Shown: piece by piece, positions 48,693-61,189 of the stretch
Position numbering within the stretch: the stretch's first letter is position 1
How the letters are laid out: the number at the start of each line of letters is the position of its first letter
Assembly: GCA_026168455.1 (NCBI GenBank)
Contig: CM047425.1
Location: 90,585,580-90,649,579 of the forward strand
DNA length: 64,000 nt
From: Theocolax elegans
Lineage: Eukaryota > Arthropoda > Insecta > Hymenoptera > Cerocephalidae
Direction of reading: 5' to 3'
Position numbers and translations under genes: made by a program
The notes under the pieces: model-generated
What the model was told of the DNA's origin: nothing
What the model saw: only the letters and a program-made list of their open reading frames with translations
The model's database searches: none

Positions 48693-49898
48693 TTAAGATA
48701 CGATGTAAAATGTCAATCAACCAGCTATTAATTATTATTTTTTAGGTGTCATTGAATAGTTATAACACATTAATTATGTAATAATTAATATTAAAAATCG
48801 TAAATATTGCTAGCATTAATAGAGGCATATTTTTAAATAATTATAGTAACATGTAAGTAATTTGATGACACTACTGGAATTTTGTTTTGATTCAACAATA
48901 TTGTAAAACGATAGCAGCATAAGCTTTTAATGAAGCTTCAGTAGGCTGATACAAATAAAAGTGACTGTACAGCTAAGGATATATAACGCTATTGTTTATT
49001 AAAATGCTTATACGCATTTAAATGTTTTAAGTGTGAAATGTATAGCGTTTGCAAAAATTACAATTATTTCATTGAATATATGAAGATTAATAAAATTTTA
49101 AAACCATTTTAATAAAATGTCAGAAGCAACATTCATTGTAGCAATATTCGTGTTAGCAATTTTTACAAATTTCATTTATGCTACTGCGATTAAAATAACA
49201 ATTGAATTCTTCTTCACAAATTTAATTATACGATGTCAATGATATTGTAATACATATACAGTACGTATAAAAATTGCTATTCCAATAAAGCTCTTATACC
49301 ATTTACTGTCTTATGAGATTTAATAAAATAAAGAAAGTAGACTTTCAAGTATTAAAAGCGACCAAGATAAATGGTTAGATTTGTATAATATGATAATATC
49401 TTAAAACCTTGAACTTTTAATATATCAAACATTCCGTTAGATTGAAACTATCAATAAACGGAACATATACAAGCATTAATTAAAGATTTTTTGTAGTTAA
49501 ATTGCTTTACAATTATTTTCATATACACCTATAAATCAATCACCTCAACACAACATAAATTACACAGCAAAAATGTTATAAACTTATTGTGTGCCCCAGT
49601 AAATAAACAAAGTTTTATAATCGCTTTGATGATTGTATTAAAATACACAACGTGTATTTAAAGTTTACAAATTAATTCGCACGAGGAAGCGTTCATTATC
49701 GTCTTATAAGTACAACGTCCCGAGAAAAGTCTCAGGAAAATTCAGTTGGAAATTTCGAGGTCAAATGTATTTAAACCGCATCCTCGATTCATATTCCTAT
49801 ATATATATATATACATATATAAACAATGTACTGTCACGTAAGTAAGTTTTAATATAAAAAATATACACATCAATATATAAATATTCATAAACATAACG
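48693..49898. other. AT-rich, nothing supported
   Basis: No gene, RNA or repeat seen apart from an AT microsatellite near 49798-49820. Confidence 0.5.
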
Positions 49899-49899
49899 T

Positions 49900-50460
49900 T
49901 ATATTACGATCCACTCGTACGAGAGCGTGGTATATAGCGAGAAGAAGTAAAAAAAAAAATGGAGAGCGATAAAGAAGGAGAGATAACAAAAAGGCTCTCG
50001 ATAATCCTGCGTCATCGTGGACCACGAAAATAAACCATCCAAGCGAGTTTTACGTATGCAACATAAACTATACCAAAAACCTCTCTCGGTTTCAGACAAA
50101 ACCAGTTATCGGATTCGCCTCGGCGTGAGTATTGACTATACCACTTTGGAGTACTATACTGTACACGTGCTCGTGGCGGCCATTTTTACTACGTTTACCT
50201 CGAGTAAAATCCGCCACGGATTATTCCTCCGAGTTGAGGTAGGAGTGAGCGTGAGCCCCCCTCTGGAGTCTGGGGAGGGAAAGGAAAGGAGCCCGCAAAG
50301 GTCCAAGCGTTTCCTAACTCAATCTCTTGTATATATGTACACATACACATCCCTGTTTTCATCTCTGTGTGCAATACGTGTGTGGGTACACATACATCCA
50401 CACGCACACATTCACGTATTTGTACTCTTATGTGTTGTATGTATTGTGGAGTAGTGTGGT
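49900..50460 (-). promoter_or_regulatory. GC island, possible distal echinus promoter or 5' exon
   Basis: The minus strand has AAAAATGGCCGCC at about 50174-50186, a Pho/YY1-like core motif, and a good donor CTCGAG|GTAAAC at about 50202-50196 on the downstream side of the GC-rich stretch. That arrangement fits a 5' non-coding exon reading toward echinus. Frames here do not resemble proteins. Confidence 0.3.
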
Positions 50461-53400
50461 TATCGTGGCGACATATCCAATAGAGGAATTAAAAAGAAAG
50501 ACACACGAGTTCAATTTGCTTGTTATTAACCTATTTATAACCAACCAGGAAGGATAGATCCAATGTATAATTATTTCGAAATATAACAACTTTTAATCCT
50601 ACCCACTTTTATCAATTATCTTTCAGACTATTCGTTTACTATCTTTTATTATAAATATAATATCTTTTAACGTTTAGACAATTTCGAAGTTGTATAAGTA
50701 TATTTACAATATTCTTAACTATAAATACTGCTATTTCGAAATATACAATCATATTGGTTATAGATTAGATGTGTTTTACAGTAAACATCAGCGTATACAA
50801 TATTATTATTTTTGCACATACGTTGCATATATACATATTATTAGTTATAATAATTTGGTATTTAATTTTATTCAATTACTTACAAAAGTATTTAAAATCT
50901 GAATCACAATCATTATTTATTATTTCAATTTTATGAATATTAAGAAAAAGTTAAATAAATATATTACACATTTTTTATTCTAATATTTTAATTTAATTTT
51001 AATGATATACATCTAGGAATAATCAAGACAAAGAAAAAAATCGTCTTATTAATCGATGAAAATTAGGTGATCGCTTTTCGTAAGTTTTGTACTCGTGTGA
51101 TACAATTAAAATATGTTAATCCGTGTATTGTATAAAATTATCATTGACATATAATTATATTATTGGCTTCTTTACAAATGAATCTATATATATATATATA
51201 TATTTCTTTAAATACAGAAAATGATATGAATTGTAATTGTAAATATATAAAGTCTTCCCACATTTAAACAGGGACATTATAAAATTGAATTACGTAATTT
51301 CCTATTGATTTTATATTTGTCATAAAATTAATTGTATATTGCGTAAAGGAGAACTTAAAAAAATTTGCATTCTGGACACTGCATTCCATCATATTGCCGT
51401 GGCTTACGGTGTTCAATAATAAATACTAGCTGCGTCCGTCTTCAGGAATAGCTGCAACCTCCGCTGCAATTTTACAGTTGCCGCATACCAAAGGCTACGC
51501 GGACTAGAAATCAAGTCGCTTCAATCAAATCGACAGAAATTATATTGAAACAGTGTTACCATAAAAAATAAGTAACAATAACCATTGTTTAGAATTTGAA
51601 AGTGCCAATTTAACTTAAAATATATTGACTCTAAGATTTATATTTCTTCACTAATAAGGCATATTTAAACTAAATAAACAAATAATATATAACCCACGAA
51701 GAAACGTTTAATTCTTCTTAATTCCGATAGAAGGAATCGACATGACGTGAGCTGACTGCAATGTTGTTAGTCTGCAATGTTGTCGATCTGATCTTTTTTT
51801 ATTCTAGCATCCTGATTTTTCTTTGTTCAGTATACAGTAGCGACGTTCAATCACGTTTCGATTTTCATTACCTCGTTGAATGTTTTACTTGTTAATTTCG
51901 TCGATTCCCGCAGATTTTTAAATATATGCGCAATTAAACCGGAACATTATAATTCTGTATTTTCATTTTAATTTATTGTAAAACCTAGATATTTACATAA
52001 AATGATAAACCTTGTAAAATATATAATTCAATGTTGGTTTGACAATATTAAATTTAGTACTTCTTTACCAGTGCAGGTATGCAATTAAGTCATCTTCAGT
52101 TTCTTTTGATAGATTCACCGTTAACGTTAAAAAGATCGATTCAACTTCCGGTATAACAACCTTCCTACGTAGTTTTAAAAAAATTGCAACAATTTCTTCT
52201 CTCTACGTTTTTATATTTCCTAACAAATAATATCTTAAAGTTATAGTAAATCATTTCTTTTATCAGAAATGACAAAAAATGTAGAAGAATAAATTAAATC
52301 ACTTGTAATACCCCCTTCGATGAATAATTGTTTATTATTATTACAACTTACAAAATGTATTACCCTGAACAAAGTTCCAATAAGGAAATGATTTCTTTAT
52401 CGTCGAGATTCAAGGCAACTTAAATTAATGGTCTTGAATTAACTGACAATGAGTATTCAATTTGCGCTAATAATAATGTATGCAACGATTCTTCTTCGAA
52501 ATTTGCTATTCTGAAATGTTATACTGCGGAATATTGTTTTCTTAGCATGAAAGAATATCTATACATTTATTACATAAAGTAATAGACAATAACATTTCTT
52601 CACCCATAAAAATTAAGTTATTGAAGCTTAAATTTTTATACAAATTAGGTTGTAACAATAGATACTGCATATGATGTGCATCCAACAATTAAACTGATAA
52701 TCCTTTCGAGTGAGAAACGAACATTTATTTGCTCGGGTATAGACGAACAAAATCATATTTAAATAAGTAATTCAACTCTTTTGTGCCTATAGTAAAATTT
52801 TATTTCAATAAATCAGTCTTAACGAAATATTTAAAACTATTAATACATAAAATATTTTCGAATAGAAGAGGATGTATCAATTTTTACGTTAATATTGTTT
52901 AAATAATACGTTTTATCTAATCTTATATTAACGTTCACACTTCTGGAATTGAATGATCGAACTATAAACACAATTTGAATATCTTTTCTGCAACATTTCA
53001 TTTATAAACAAAACATACACATGCCGTAATTTTATAAAAACGTACATAGAGTTATTGTTATTGAGTTATATATATGTAAAAGACATATATTACGTGTCAA
53101 GCAATTTATGCGTAAAACAAGTTCTTCATTGTGCACAATCAAATACTTATCAATACTAAAATTTTATAAATATAATTTAACGTAAGGATTAGTTATGTAG
53201 TCGAATTTTAAATACATATAAATATTATCATTAAATCATTCATGCTTATAATAACGTTTTTCATACGTATCATCAATGAAATATCAGTTTTTGGTGAATG
53301 ACATTTCGAATGAAACGTTCAAATCGCTTATCCGATTATAACTCGACCATTGGAAATTTCTCTTACACGATTTATGATTTAATATTTAATAATATTAGGA

Positions 53401-54240
53401 AATCACAAATCACGTTATGCTAATGTTGAAAATATTATTTATTAAGCCGTAAACGGTAATGTAAAATATAACGATAGATTATTAAAAATCAACTTATAAT
53501 TCTTTTGAAATTATATAGTTATAATAACTTTCGATATATAACGTGGAAAGTATTTTATTTACACAACGAATAAAAGAAGTTTACTCAGAATTATATCTAA
53601 TACAATGTAGAACGGTATATTGAGCACTATTTTTTCCAGAAATTTGAAAGTTTAAATAAACACGTTTGCGCGATAAGTAAATGATTCGAATTATTCGGAA
53701 GACCTTTTATTCTCTGAATAATGTGTCGCTTGCACACAATCTTTGTACGTATCTTAAATGATCCAAAAATCAACTGACCAAAAAAAATGTATTATTTAAA
53801 AAAACAGTAATTTGAAAACTGCATTATATTTTTGTCAATGCTAAACAAATTTAGACTTGATGAGGGAGAGATAGAGAGGGAAACAAAAAGCAAATTGATT
53901 TTCTTGACCGTGCAACATAGTAAGTATTAAAGAAACATTAAACATCTCGAAGAGTTATTGAGACCTTGAGGTAATAAAGTATCCAGAGAGTGCGGAAATT
54001 TCTTTACACAAACCAGTGATCGGTGAAGACTCGTCACGATTCTATGATCTTATATAAAATAATCCAATAATAATGAAAATGTGTCTATAAACACATAACT
54101 AAAGCAGAGTCTCAAAGTCAATTCAAGATACCGCTAGTTTTATCAGAAATAAGGTAATTAGATTCGGATAGCATATCGTAATAACACTTGCACAAATTCC
54201 ACAAAAATTATTCGAAGCTGACGTAGCAATGCCGCATATG
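50461..54240. other. AT-rich intergenic or intronic DNA
   Basis: A small GC-richer patch at 51370-51510 is the only relief; its minus-strand frame is not recognised. A 12-bp direct repeat (CTGCAATGTTGT) occurs twice near 51757-51785. Confidence 0.45.
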
Positions 54241-54271
54241 ATACATGTGATTCTCGGTTCGCGGCCGCCGA

Positions 54272-54279
54272 TATAAAAG
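54272..54279 (+). promoter_or_regulatory. TATA box of serine protease gene 1
   Basis: TATAAAAG lies 54 bp upstream of the start codon, with an initiator-like TCATTC about 30 bp downstream near 54307, leaving a very short 5' UTR. Confidence 0.65.
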
Positions 54280-54325
54280 CATGTTACACCGAATGTACGT
54301 TTGCTTTTCATTCGCGCTCTTCATC

Positions 54326-55787
54326 ATGAAACTCTTGTGTTTTTCGCTCTTAATTGCCAGTGCGAGCTGCTTTTATATCGGTAAGTGCGCAATTCCAGGG
54401 ACATCATTCGGGTTTTCTATTTTTCAACCATTTTTTTTTTCGCCACATCGCGCGCACCCGTTTTAAATCATTGATGCTAATATGGTTTCGTTTGATCCTT
54501 AGACAATACCAGGCGCGACAAGGATAAGATCGTCGGAGGTGATTTCGCTGCTATCTCGCAAGCGCCGTACCAAGTGAGTGATATATATTGTTTACGTAAT
54601 ACCTGTATGTATTATTAATATAAATGTTTAATTTTATTAATTTTCAACGAGTGATATTTAGTGAATTATAATGAAATTTTCTTTCATTTCGGTATTAAAT
54701 ATCGACGTAGTACAAGTTCACGAGTATAATCTCTCATTGATTGCTTTGAATACATTAAGTTAAACGTCCTCAATATTGCAATTCAAATGAATATTTATTT
54801 ATTCAAAATTGTTTAATTACCGAATGAAACGTACTGCTTTGTACGATATTTGGTTGTAAACCACGTTAATTTTACCGTTGTGTATTAAACAATATATGTG
54901 ACATAATATTTTTAGGCCCAACTTGTTCAATTAGGTTCCGCGATATGTGGGGCAACGATCATATCCGAATATTGGCTCGTATCGGCAGCTCACTGCTTTG
55001 AGTAAGCACAGATTTCTTTTATACTCGTATAAATATTAAAAAAAATGAAATTTATAATTATATAAAAATATCAATTATTTGTTGTATAGGGACGCTTATG
55101 GGATGACGATAGTCACGGGAACCACGTACCGATCACGCGGAGGGCAGAAACACCAAATCGAGAAAGTTATTATCCACCGAGGCTATGATGAATATACCAA
55201 TGATAACGATATTAGCTTAATCAAGGTAAACATTTAACAAAGAGCAAAACTTCTTTTTTTTCCAAGTATAAGTAACAAAGACAATTAACGTGCTTGCTTA
55301 TTTCACAGTTGGTTAAGCCCATTAAATTCAATGAATATCAAAAGCCAATACCTCTGGCTACAAAGGCACCGAAAGTCGGTGACGTTATGGTAATATCTGG
55401 ATATGGAAAACAAGGTGTAAGTATATATTTTTATCAATTATACTGACGTAAACTTCAAATGATATATTATCAATGATTTTCCTTGTTTTTTAGGAATACC
55501 AACGAGCTTCGTCTATTTTAAAAATCGCTCAAGTACCAGTCGTTGATCAAAGCATGTGCGAAAGGCGATACATTCGTGATCCTATCACGGATAATATGTT
55601 TTGCGCCGGTAAGGGATCAACCGATGCTTGCCAAGGTGATTCTGGTGGCCCCGGTGTCATCGATGGTAAACTCGCTGGTGTCGTATCATCTGGCATGGAG
55701 TGCGGATCCACGTATTATCCTGGCATTTACACTCGAGTTTACAAATACTACAAGTGGATTAAGCAACAAACGAAAATTGACCAATGA
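54326..55787 (+). CDS. Secreted trypsin-like serine protease 1
   Basis: Clan PA S1 protease, 249 residues from six exons: 54326-54380, 54503-54573, 54916-55001, 55090-55225, 55309-55416, 55494-55787. Signal peptide MKLLCFSLLIASASC, short propeptide to Lys27, then the mature N-terminus IVGG. The triad is complete: His68 (SAAHC), Asp111 (NDNDI) and Ser202 (GDSGGP). Asp196, six before the serine, sets trypsin-like cleavage after Arg/Lys. Six cysteines in the catalytic domain fit three disulfides; no clip or other domain. The start follows a TATA box by 54 bp, and AATAAA at 55880-55885 is a likely poly(A) signal. Its neighbour at 59.9 kb is a tandem paralogue. Digestive, defence or venom roles are all possible; the sequence does not decide. 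Confidence 0.93.
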
Positions 55788-55885
55788 AATTTTCTGTACA
55801 CTTAAAAACGACTTACTTTTGTATTTATTGTACTTTCTTATTTATTGCAAATATAGTAGAATAATAATTATGTCAAGTTAATAAA

Positions 55886-57940
55886 AATAATTTTTATACG
55901 GATTAATATTATTTTTATTCATTTTCATTCGAACATCATATTTTTCCAATCGGTTGTGTTAAAAAAAGTTATGTATATATTACATACGTTACATTTGTAT
56001 GAAAAAAAAGTAATGTTGAATGTAATAATGTGCGCACATCATCATAAGTAAATTATAACGAGTTTCCTAAGAATTTTCGCATTATAAAAGACAAATTATC
56101 TATAATACATGTGTTACTATACATCTACTTGACAAAATAGATTTTATGATAAAGCCCTATTTCTCAGCGTGTATTTATATACACGGTTAAATATATGATG
56201 TGCCCATTGTTTATTTATATATAAATAAAAACGAAACCACGTATATTTCCTATGAATAAGTTTTACATTTAGACAATAAAATATGAATATAACCATAATA
56301 TTTTTCCAAGTAGTGCAAGTATTATGTATCACTTTGTATGGATCTATTATATATTTATAAATCGAAATTCATTTAAATATTTCTAATAATAATGCTATAA
56401 TTATGAAAACGTATGAGTAGGTAATAAAAATTATTTTATTCAATTTTTAAATAGACCTAGTCTTAAAACACATATTGACACATTTTGTCTATTTTAATTA
56501 TTGGCATTTACTTACGCAGTCTTGTAAAATCAGTATAATAGTTAACCTTCAAATTTTGACGCGTATTCGTTCTAATTTATTATTCATTGAAATCCAATAT
56601 TTGATTTACATACCATATAACTCACAATCACGTTAGATTAATTAATAATTTCTAATGAAACACAAACATTCACGTGTATATTAGAAACTCTGAATGTCTA
56701 ATAAAATATAAATATTTAGAATAAACCGATTTAGGCAATATATGACATTGTAACGTTATACTTTAAAAATCATATTCCATAAACTAGAGTCAAATTAATC
56801 AAATTCAATTATCAATGCATTAAAATTTTAGTTTTTTTGCTGGACATAGATCTACTTTAGAATACTCACATAATCTACTTCAGCGATATCTTTTTTTAAG
56901 TACTGCAGACAAATAAAGCACATCTTCAAGATCCTTACGTCAATGCAATATTCAGGTTCGTAATCGAATTGTTCAATACGAACGAGACACTTATATCCTA
57001 TATTATATGAAGTGCCGAACATCGATGATGCATTCAGGATATCTTACAAAATAGTTCACCGATGACTGTACTGCAGGACTATATACAACCCGAACAAGTG
57101 ATGAACTTATCATTATACGAATGTTATCGACTGAAGGGTCTCAAAACACTATCGCTAGTAAAACTACAGGAAGAGTCGTTTAACAAGTGCATAATTTATG
57201 TATTTTTTAAGGATTTTTGGGCGATACTTGTCAGTGATGATTATGTCAATATTCAAAAGATAATACTAAATTTTGTCTGAGAAAAGAATTTCGTTAAACT
57301 TAAGTCTATTGTTTGATAATAAACACAGACACTACTAGAATTAATAAATTGTAAGTATGTATAATTGTATTAAAATACCATATATTTTCAAAGTTGAAAT
57401 TAAATTAAAATAAAAAATTGTTAAAAACGTGAGTTTTCAAAATTTTTATTCGTTTTCAATAAGTAAAGACTTATATTTTTTTCGTAGAACATTGATCACC
57501 AGGTTCACCGTATTCATTTTTTAAATAATTTATTCGAATATTGTAAAGTCTAGTATAATTTCTATAACTTTAAGTATATTCCCACTTAAAAGTTAGAATT
57601 TACAATTATCAGTGTTACGAGAAAATTAAATTCTCACTTATTGAATATAATAAAAATTAAAAAAAATTGATTGTTTAAATGATTAATTTAATTAAATATC
57701 AGTATTAACGTTCGTAACACCCTAGTTTTAGATTATTCTTTCACATCAACTTTAAAAGTACTACAGTTACTAACTAAAACTAAAAAACATTTTATCAAAC
57801 AAAATTTATATTTTGGAAAATTAACTTGAAGAATGTTCATGTATAAATACTCTAATGTTTCACGTTTCAAATGTTTACAAAGTTTAATCCTGCGTGTATT
57901 ATTTTAATAACACTTTTTAACGTATTATTGCGTCTAAAAG
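55886..57940. other. Spacer between the two protease genes
   Basis: AT-rich. A 72-codon plus-strand frame at 57062-57280 has no recognisable domain and I do not call it a gene. Confidence 0.5.
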
Positions 57941-57944
57941 TTAA

Positions 57945-58263
57945 CCCTTTCACTGGTGCAGCCTTTTTTTACTGTACGTGCCAAAAATGGTAGGACAATA
58001 AACTAAAGAAATTATACGATTAACTATGAATATAGAGCTTTTTGGGGACGCAGAATTGATTATGATGGTTATATTTGCGCCATTTTGAATTTTTTAATTC
58101 TGACCTTAGATTCGTAATCAGCAACCCCAAAAACTCTTACACACCGAATTTCAAATAAATTTATTCAATTCAATTCAGTTATTCAATTTGATCATATATG
58201 ATACATCGCCAGTTGTGGCACGACTTTTCTTTTATCATATATGATACATTGCCAGTGAAAGGG
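57945..58263. mobile_element. piggyBac-type MITE
   Basis: Termini CCCTTTCACTGG and CCAGTGAAAGGG are perfect 12-bp inverted repeats, each flanked by TTAA (57941-57944 and 58264-58267). TTAA duplication with a CCCTTT tip is the piggyBac hallmark. The 319-bp interior has no transposase. The right end holds a tandem-like pair of ATCATATATGATACAT blocks at about 58192 and 58234, both followed by (T/C)GCCAGT. Confidence 0.85.
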
Positions 58264-58914
58264 TTAATATTGTGTATTTTAAATATACAATAGCGATATT
58301 CTAATTAATAATTTCAATTATAATAGACACTTTGTACAGTACTATATAGAATCGAGAGAAATTCAATTCATGTATATTGAGTGCTTTGCAAATTCATTAA
58401 AATATAACTTGACAGAACTTAACAATTGGCGTATACATTCTTTCTAAATTTGAAAAGTAAGCTACCCTGTAACTCTACTTCGAGAAAGTGATTTCTCGCG
58501 CTTACAGAGTGACGAAAGCTTGAACTTGTCATTATACAAAGTTTGCGTGATTATCTTTTGAGTAAAGTAATAGTATTCCATATTAAAGATAAGCTTCCAT
58601 TGAAATCCTTTATGATTAAATTATTTATGAAAATTTATGTACATTAATTTATTATCTCAATTATATTCGCAACCAAATTGATTGTACTACCGTAAAAATT
58701 TCCTCTTTTTATACTGTGCGTACGAGGTGGCAAGAGCTACTTCGTACACGATTTTATGAAAAAAAAGGAATGTTCTACTTATATCAAATAATTATCTTAA
58801 TTTTAAGATGTAAATTTCGCAATAAAATCAACATAAATGTTTGTCAATAAAACCTTGCAGTACTGATTTCTAATTGTATAAATTACTCTTGTATAACACT
58901 TATTTGCGGATACG
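58264..58914. other. AT-rich spacer between two MITEs
   Basis: Nothing recognised. Confidence 0.5.
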
Positions 58915-58916
58915 TA

Positions 58917-59128
58917 CATGGAGAAAAATTTCTGATAATTTTTACCCTGTAGCGTGAGTAAACATGGGACGAACTGCCTTTTCTGGAAAAAATTACACTG
59001 CTGCATAGTAAAATAATCCTAAGTTCTTGTAATTTTTAACCGAAAACCGGGTAAATTTTTCCAGAAAAGAGTTTGTCCCATTTTTACTATTCTTACAGGG
59101 TAAAAATTATCAGGAATTTTTCTCCGTG
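58917..59128. mobile_element. TA-flanked hairpin MITE (Tc1/mariner-like ends)
   Basis: The left arm begins CATGGAGAAAAATTTCTGAT and the right arm is its near-perfect reverse complement ending in TTTTTCTCCGTG. Pairing continues inward through AATTTTTACCCTGTA, ATGGGAC and TTTTCTGGAAAAA, so nearly all of the 212 bp is one hairpin. TA dinucleotides flank both ends (58915-58916, 59129-59130), as for Tc1/mariner insertions. Non-coding. Confidence 0.8.
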
Positions 59129-59130
59129 TA

Positions 59131-59852
59131 TAAAAATTAATAACGTATAGAAAACAAATCAAAACCTTCACTCTTTATAATAAAACCTTTATTTAAAAAA
59201 TTTTGTGGTAAAAGCGAAAAACTCAAAATTAGAACATAGTATATATGTAATCAATATTCCCGATTATTCCCACTTGATTACTGAGCATTTTTAGTAAATG
59301 AACCACGTACTTAGTACGGTATACAACGAGGTATATAAAAAATTTTGAGAAATTATGATGTAATGTATACACTTGATAGCTTGTCGAAATATAATTATTC
59401 AAATGCAGATAATGATAAATATATATTTATTTTTATATAATGCTAAAGCTCGGGTTGTATCAACTGTTTTAAATATTCATTACACAATATTTAAGCAATT
59501 GCACTTACTGTAATGTACACACGTTTAATAAAATACATGTACAAATCTGTCAGTACGAGCGTCAGTATAAAAATTACATTATACAATATTTATGTTTTAA
59601 AAATGTATATTTGAACATCAATCAAATAAAAATATAAAAAATGTCGCTTCGTGAATACGTCAAATGTTTTCTTCCTGTCAATATGTACCAAGTACTACGA
59701 TATGTTCGAATATTTAGTATCAGATTAATTATTATAAACACTTGTGTTTATTTAATTATCAACTAACAATTGCCGTAAATTGACTAACTTTGATAATGCG
59801 ACTACATAAGGAAAGAATTTTTAGTTGAAAAACTTTGATTATCCTCGTCATC
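59131..59852. other. Upstream region of serine protease 2
   Basis: AT-rich. Unlike its paralogue, this gene has no clean TATA box near the start codon that I can see. Confidence 0.45.
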
Positions 59853-61016
59853 ATGAAGACGTTGTGCTTTTTATTGTGTATAACATACGCATCGTGTTTC
59901 TACATCGGTGAGTTTATTTTTTATATAAATATTTCGTACAGTATATAAAAATATAATTTATAATAAATTATTTATATACATATAGACAATGAAGGAAAAA
60001 GTAAAGACAAAATTGTTGGCGGAGATTTTCGAAAAATAGAGGAAGTACCTTATCAAGTATGTATCGAGAATTAACAATGAAAATTTTCTAAGTGTATCGA
60101 TTATTTAATAATACTGAAAATACAAATTTTTAGGCAACCATATTATGGTTCACTGTAGTGAATAATTGTGGCGCGTCTATTATTCACGAATCATGGATTT
60201 TGACTGCTGCACACTGCGTTGAGTATGGTTTTTTTTAGTTTGGTAGCATATAGTTTTAGTTTTTCTTGTATCATAATGTAAACTAATAAATATTTTGCAA
60301 CGTAGGAACAAGTCACATCTTTCGGTTCGTACTGGAAGCGGATACAAAGGATTCGGAGGTGAAATACACAAGGTTAAAAAAATTTACATGCATCCTAGGT
60401 ATGATACTGTAACAAACGACAATGATATCGCCCTTCTTAAGGTATAAATAAAAATATGGAAACAAATATTTCAAAAATTTAGTATTTAAAAAGACATGCC
60501 GAAATATATCTAATTTAAATTATTTATCAGCTTGAAGAGCCAATCGTCTTCAATGACGTGCAACGACCTATACCCATCGCAAAGTCGTACGATATTCCAA
60601 AAGTTGGTCAATTGATGAAAATATCTGGTTTTGGAAAAGTCTTGGTATAATAATAAAACATTTAATACAATTCTTTTTCATTGTACCAAAGTACAATAAG
60701 TTATTGAAATTTAAAATTTTAGGATAATGGTGGAACCTCGTCAATTCTGAAAGCAGCGTACGTACCAATTGTGGACCAGAAGGACTGTGAAAAAGCTTAT
60801 GTAAGAGATCCGATAACCAGCAACATGTTCTGTGCCGGTGATGGTGCTGCTGACGCTTGTCAAGGTGATTCTGGTGGTCCTGGTGTTATTAATGGAAAAC
60901 TTCACGGTATTGTTTCCAGTGGTATGAAATGCGCATCCAAAGAGTATCCCGGAATCTACACTCGAGTGCACAAGTATTACGACTGGATTGTACAAACATC
61001 TGGATTAGTTTTTTAA
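59853..61016 (+). CDS. Secreted trypsin-like serine protease 2
   Basis: 252 residues from six exons: 59853-59907, 59986-60056, 60134-60222, 60306-60441, 60531-60644, 60723-61016. Exons 1, 2, 4 and 6 match protease 1 in length, and all intron phases match, so the two are tandem duplicates. Signal peptide MKTLCFLLCITYASC, activation after Lys27 before IVGG, triad His69, Asp112 and Ser205, and Asp199 at the base of the S1 pocket (trypsin-like). The same six catalytic-domain cysteines are present. Differences from protease 1 cluster on the surface (WFTVVNN before the first Cys; GSGYKGFGGE loop). AATAAA at 61182-61187 is a likely poly(A) signal. The substrate is unknown. Confidence 0.93.
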
Positions 61017-61189
61017 AAGTTAAATGATCGATCCTTTCGTTCTATAATATATATATGCATGTATACATAATTATTAATTTATGCCCACTTGTACATCTTC
61101 TAAAGACTTTGTTCGAAGATATTTTTTTAATTTGTCAAAGTCTTTGTATGACTGAAAACTATTTATTTCATTATACATTTGAATAAAAA

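Noticed and set aside
51370..51540. Possible small exon in a GC-richer patch
   Set aside because: The minus-strand translation resembles nothing known and clear splice sites are missing.
57062..57280. 72-codon plus-strand frame between the proteases
   Set aside because: No signal peptide, domain or splice signals; likely chance.
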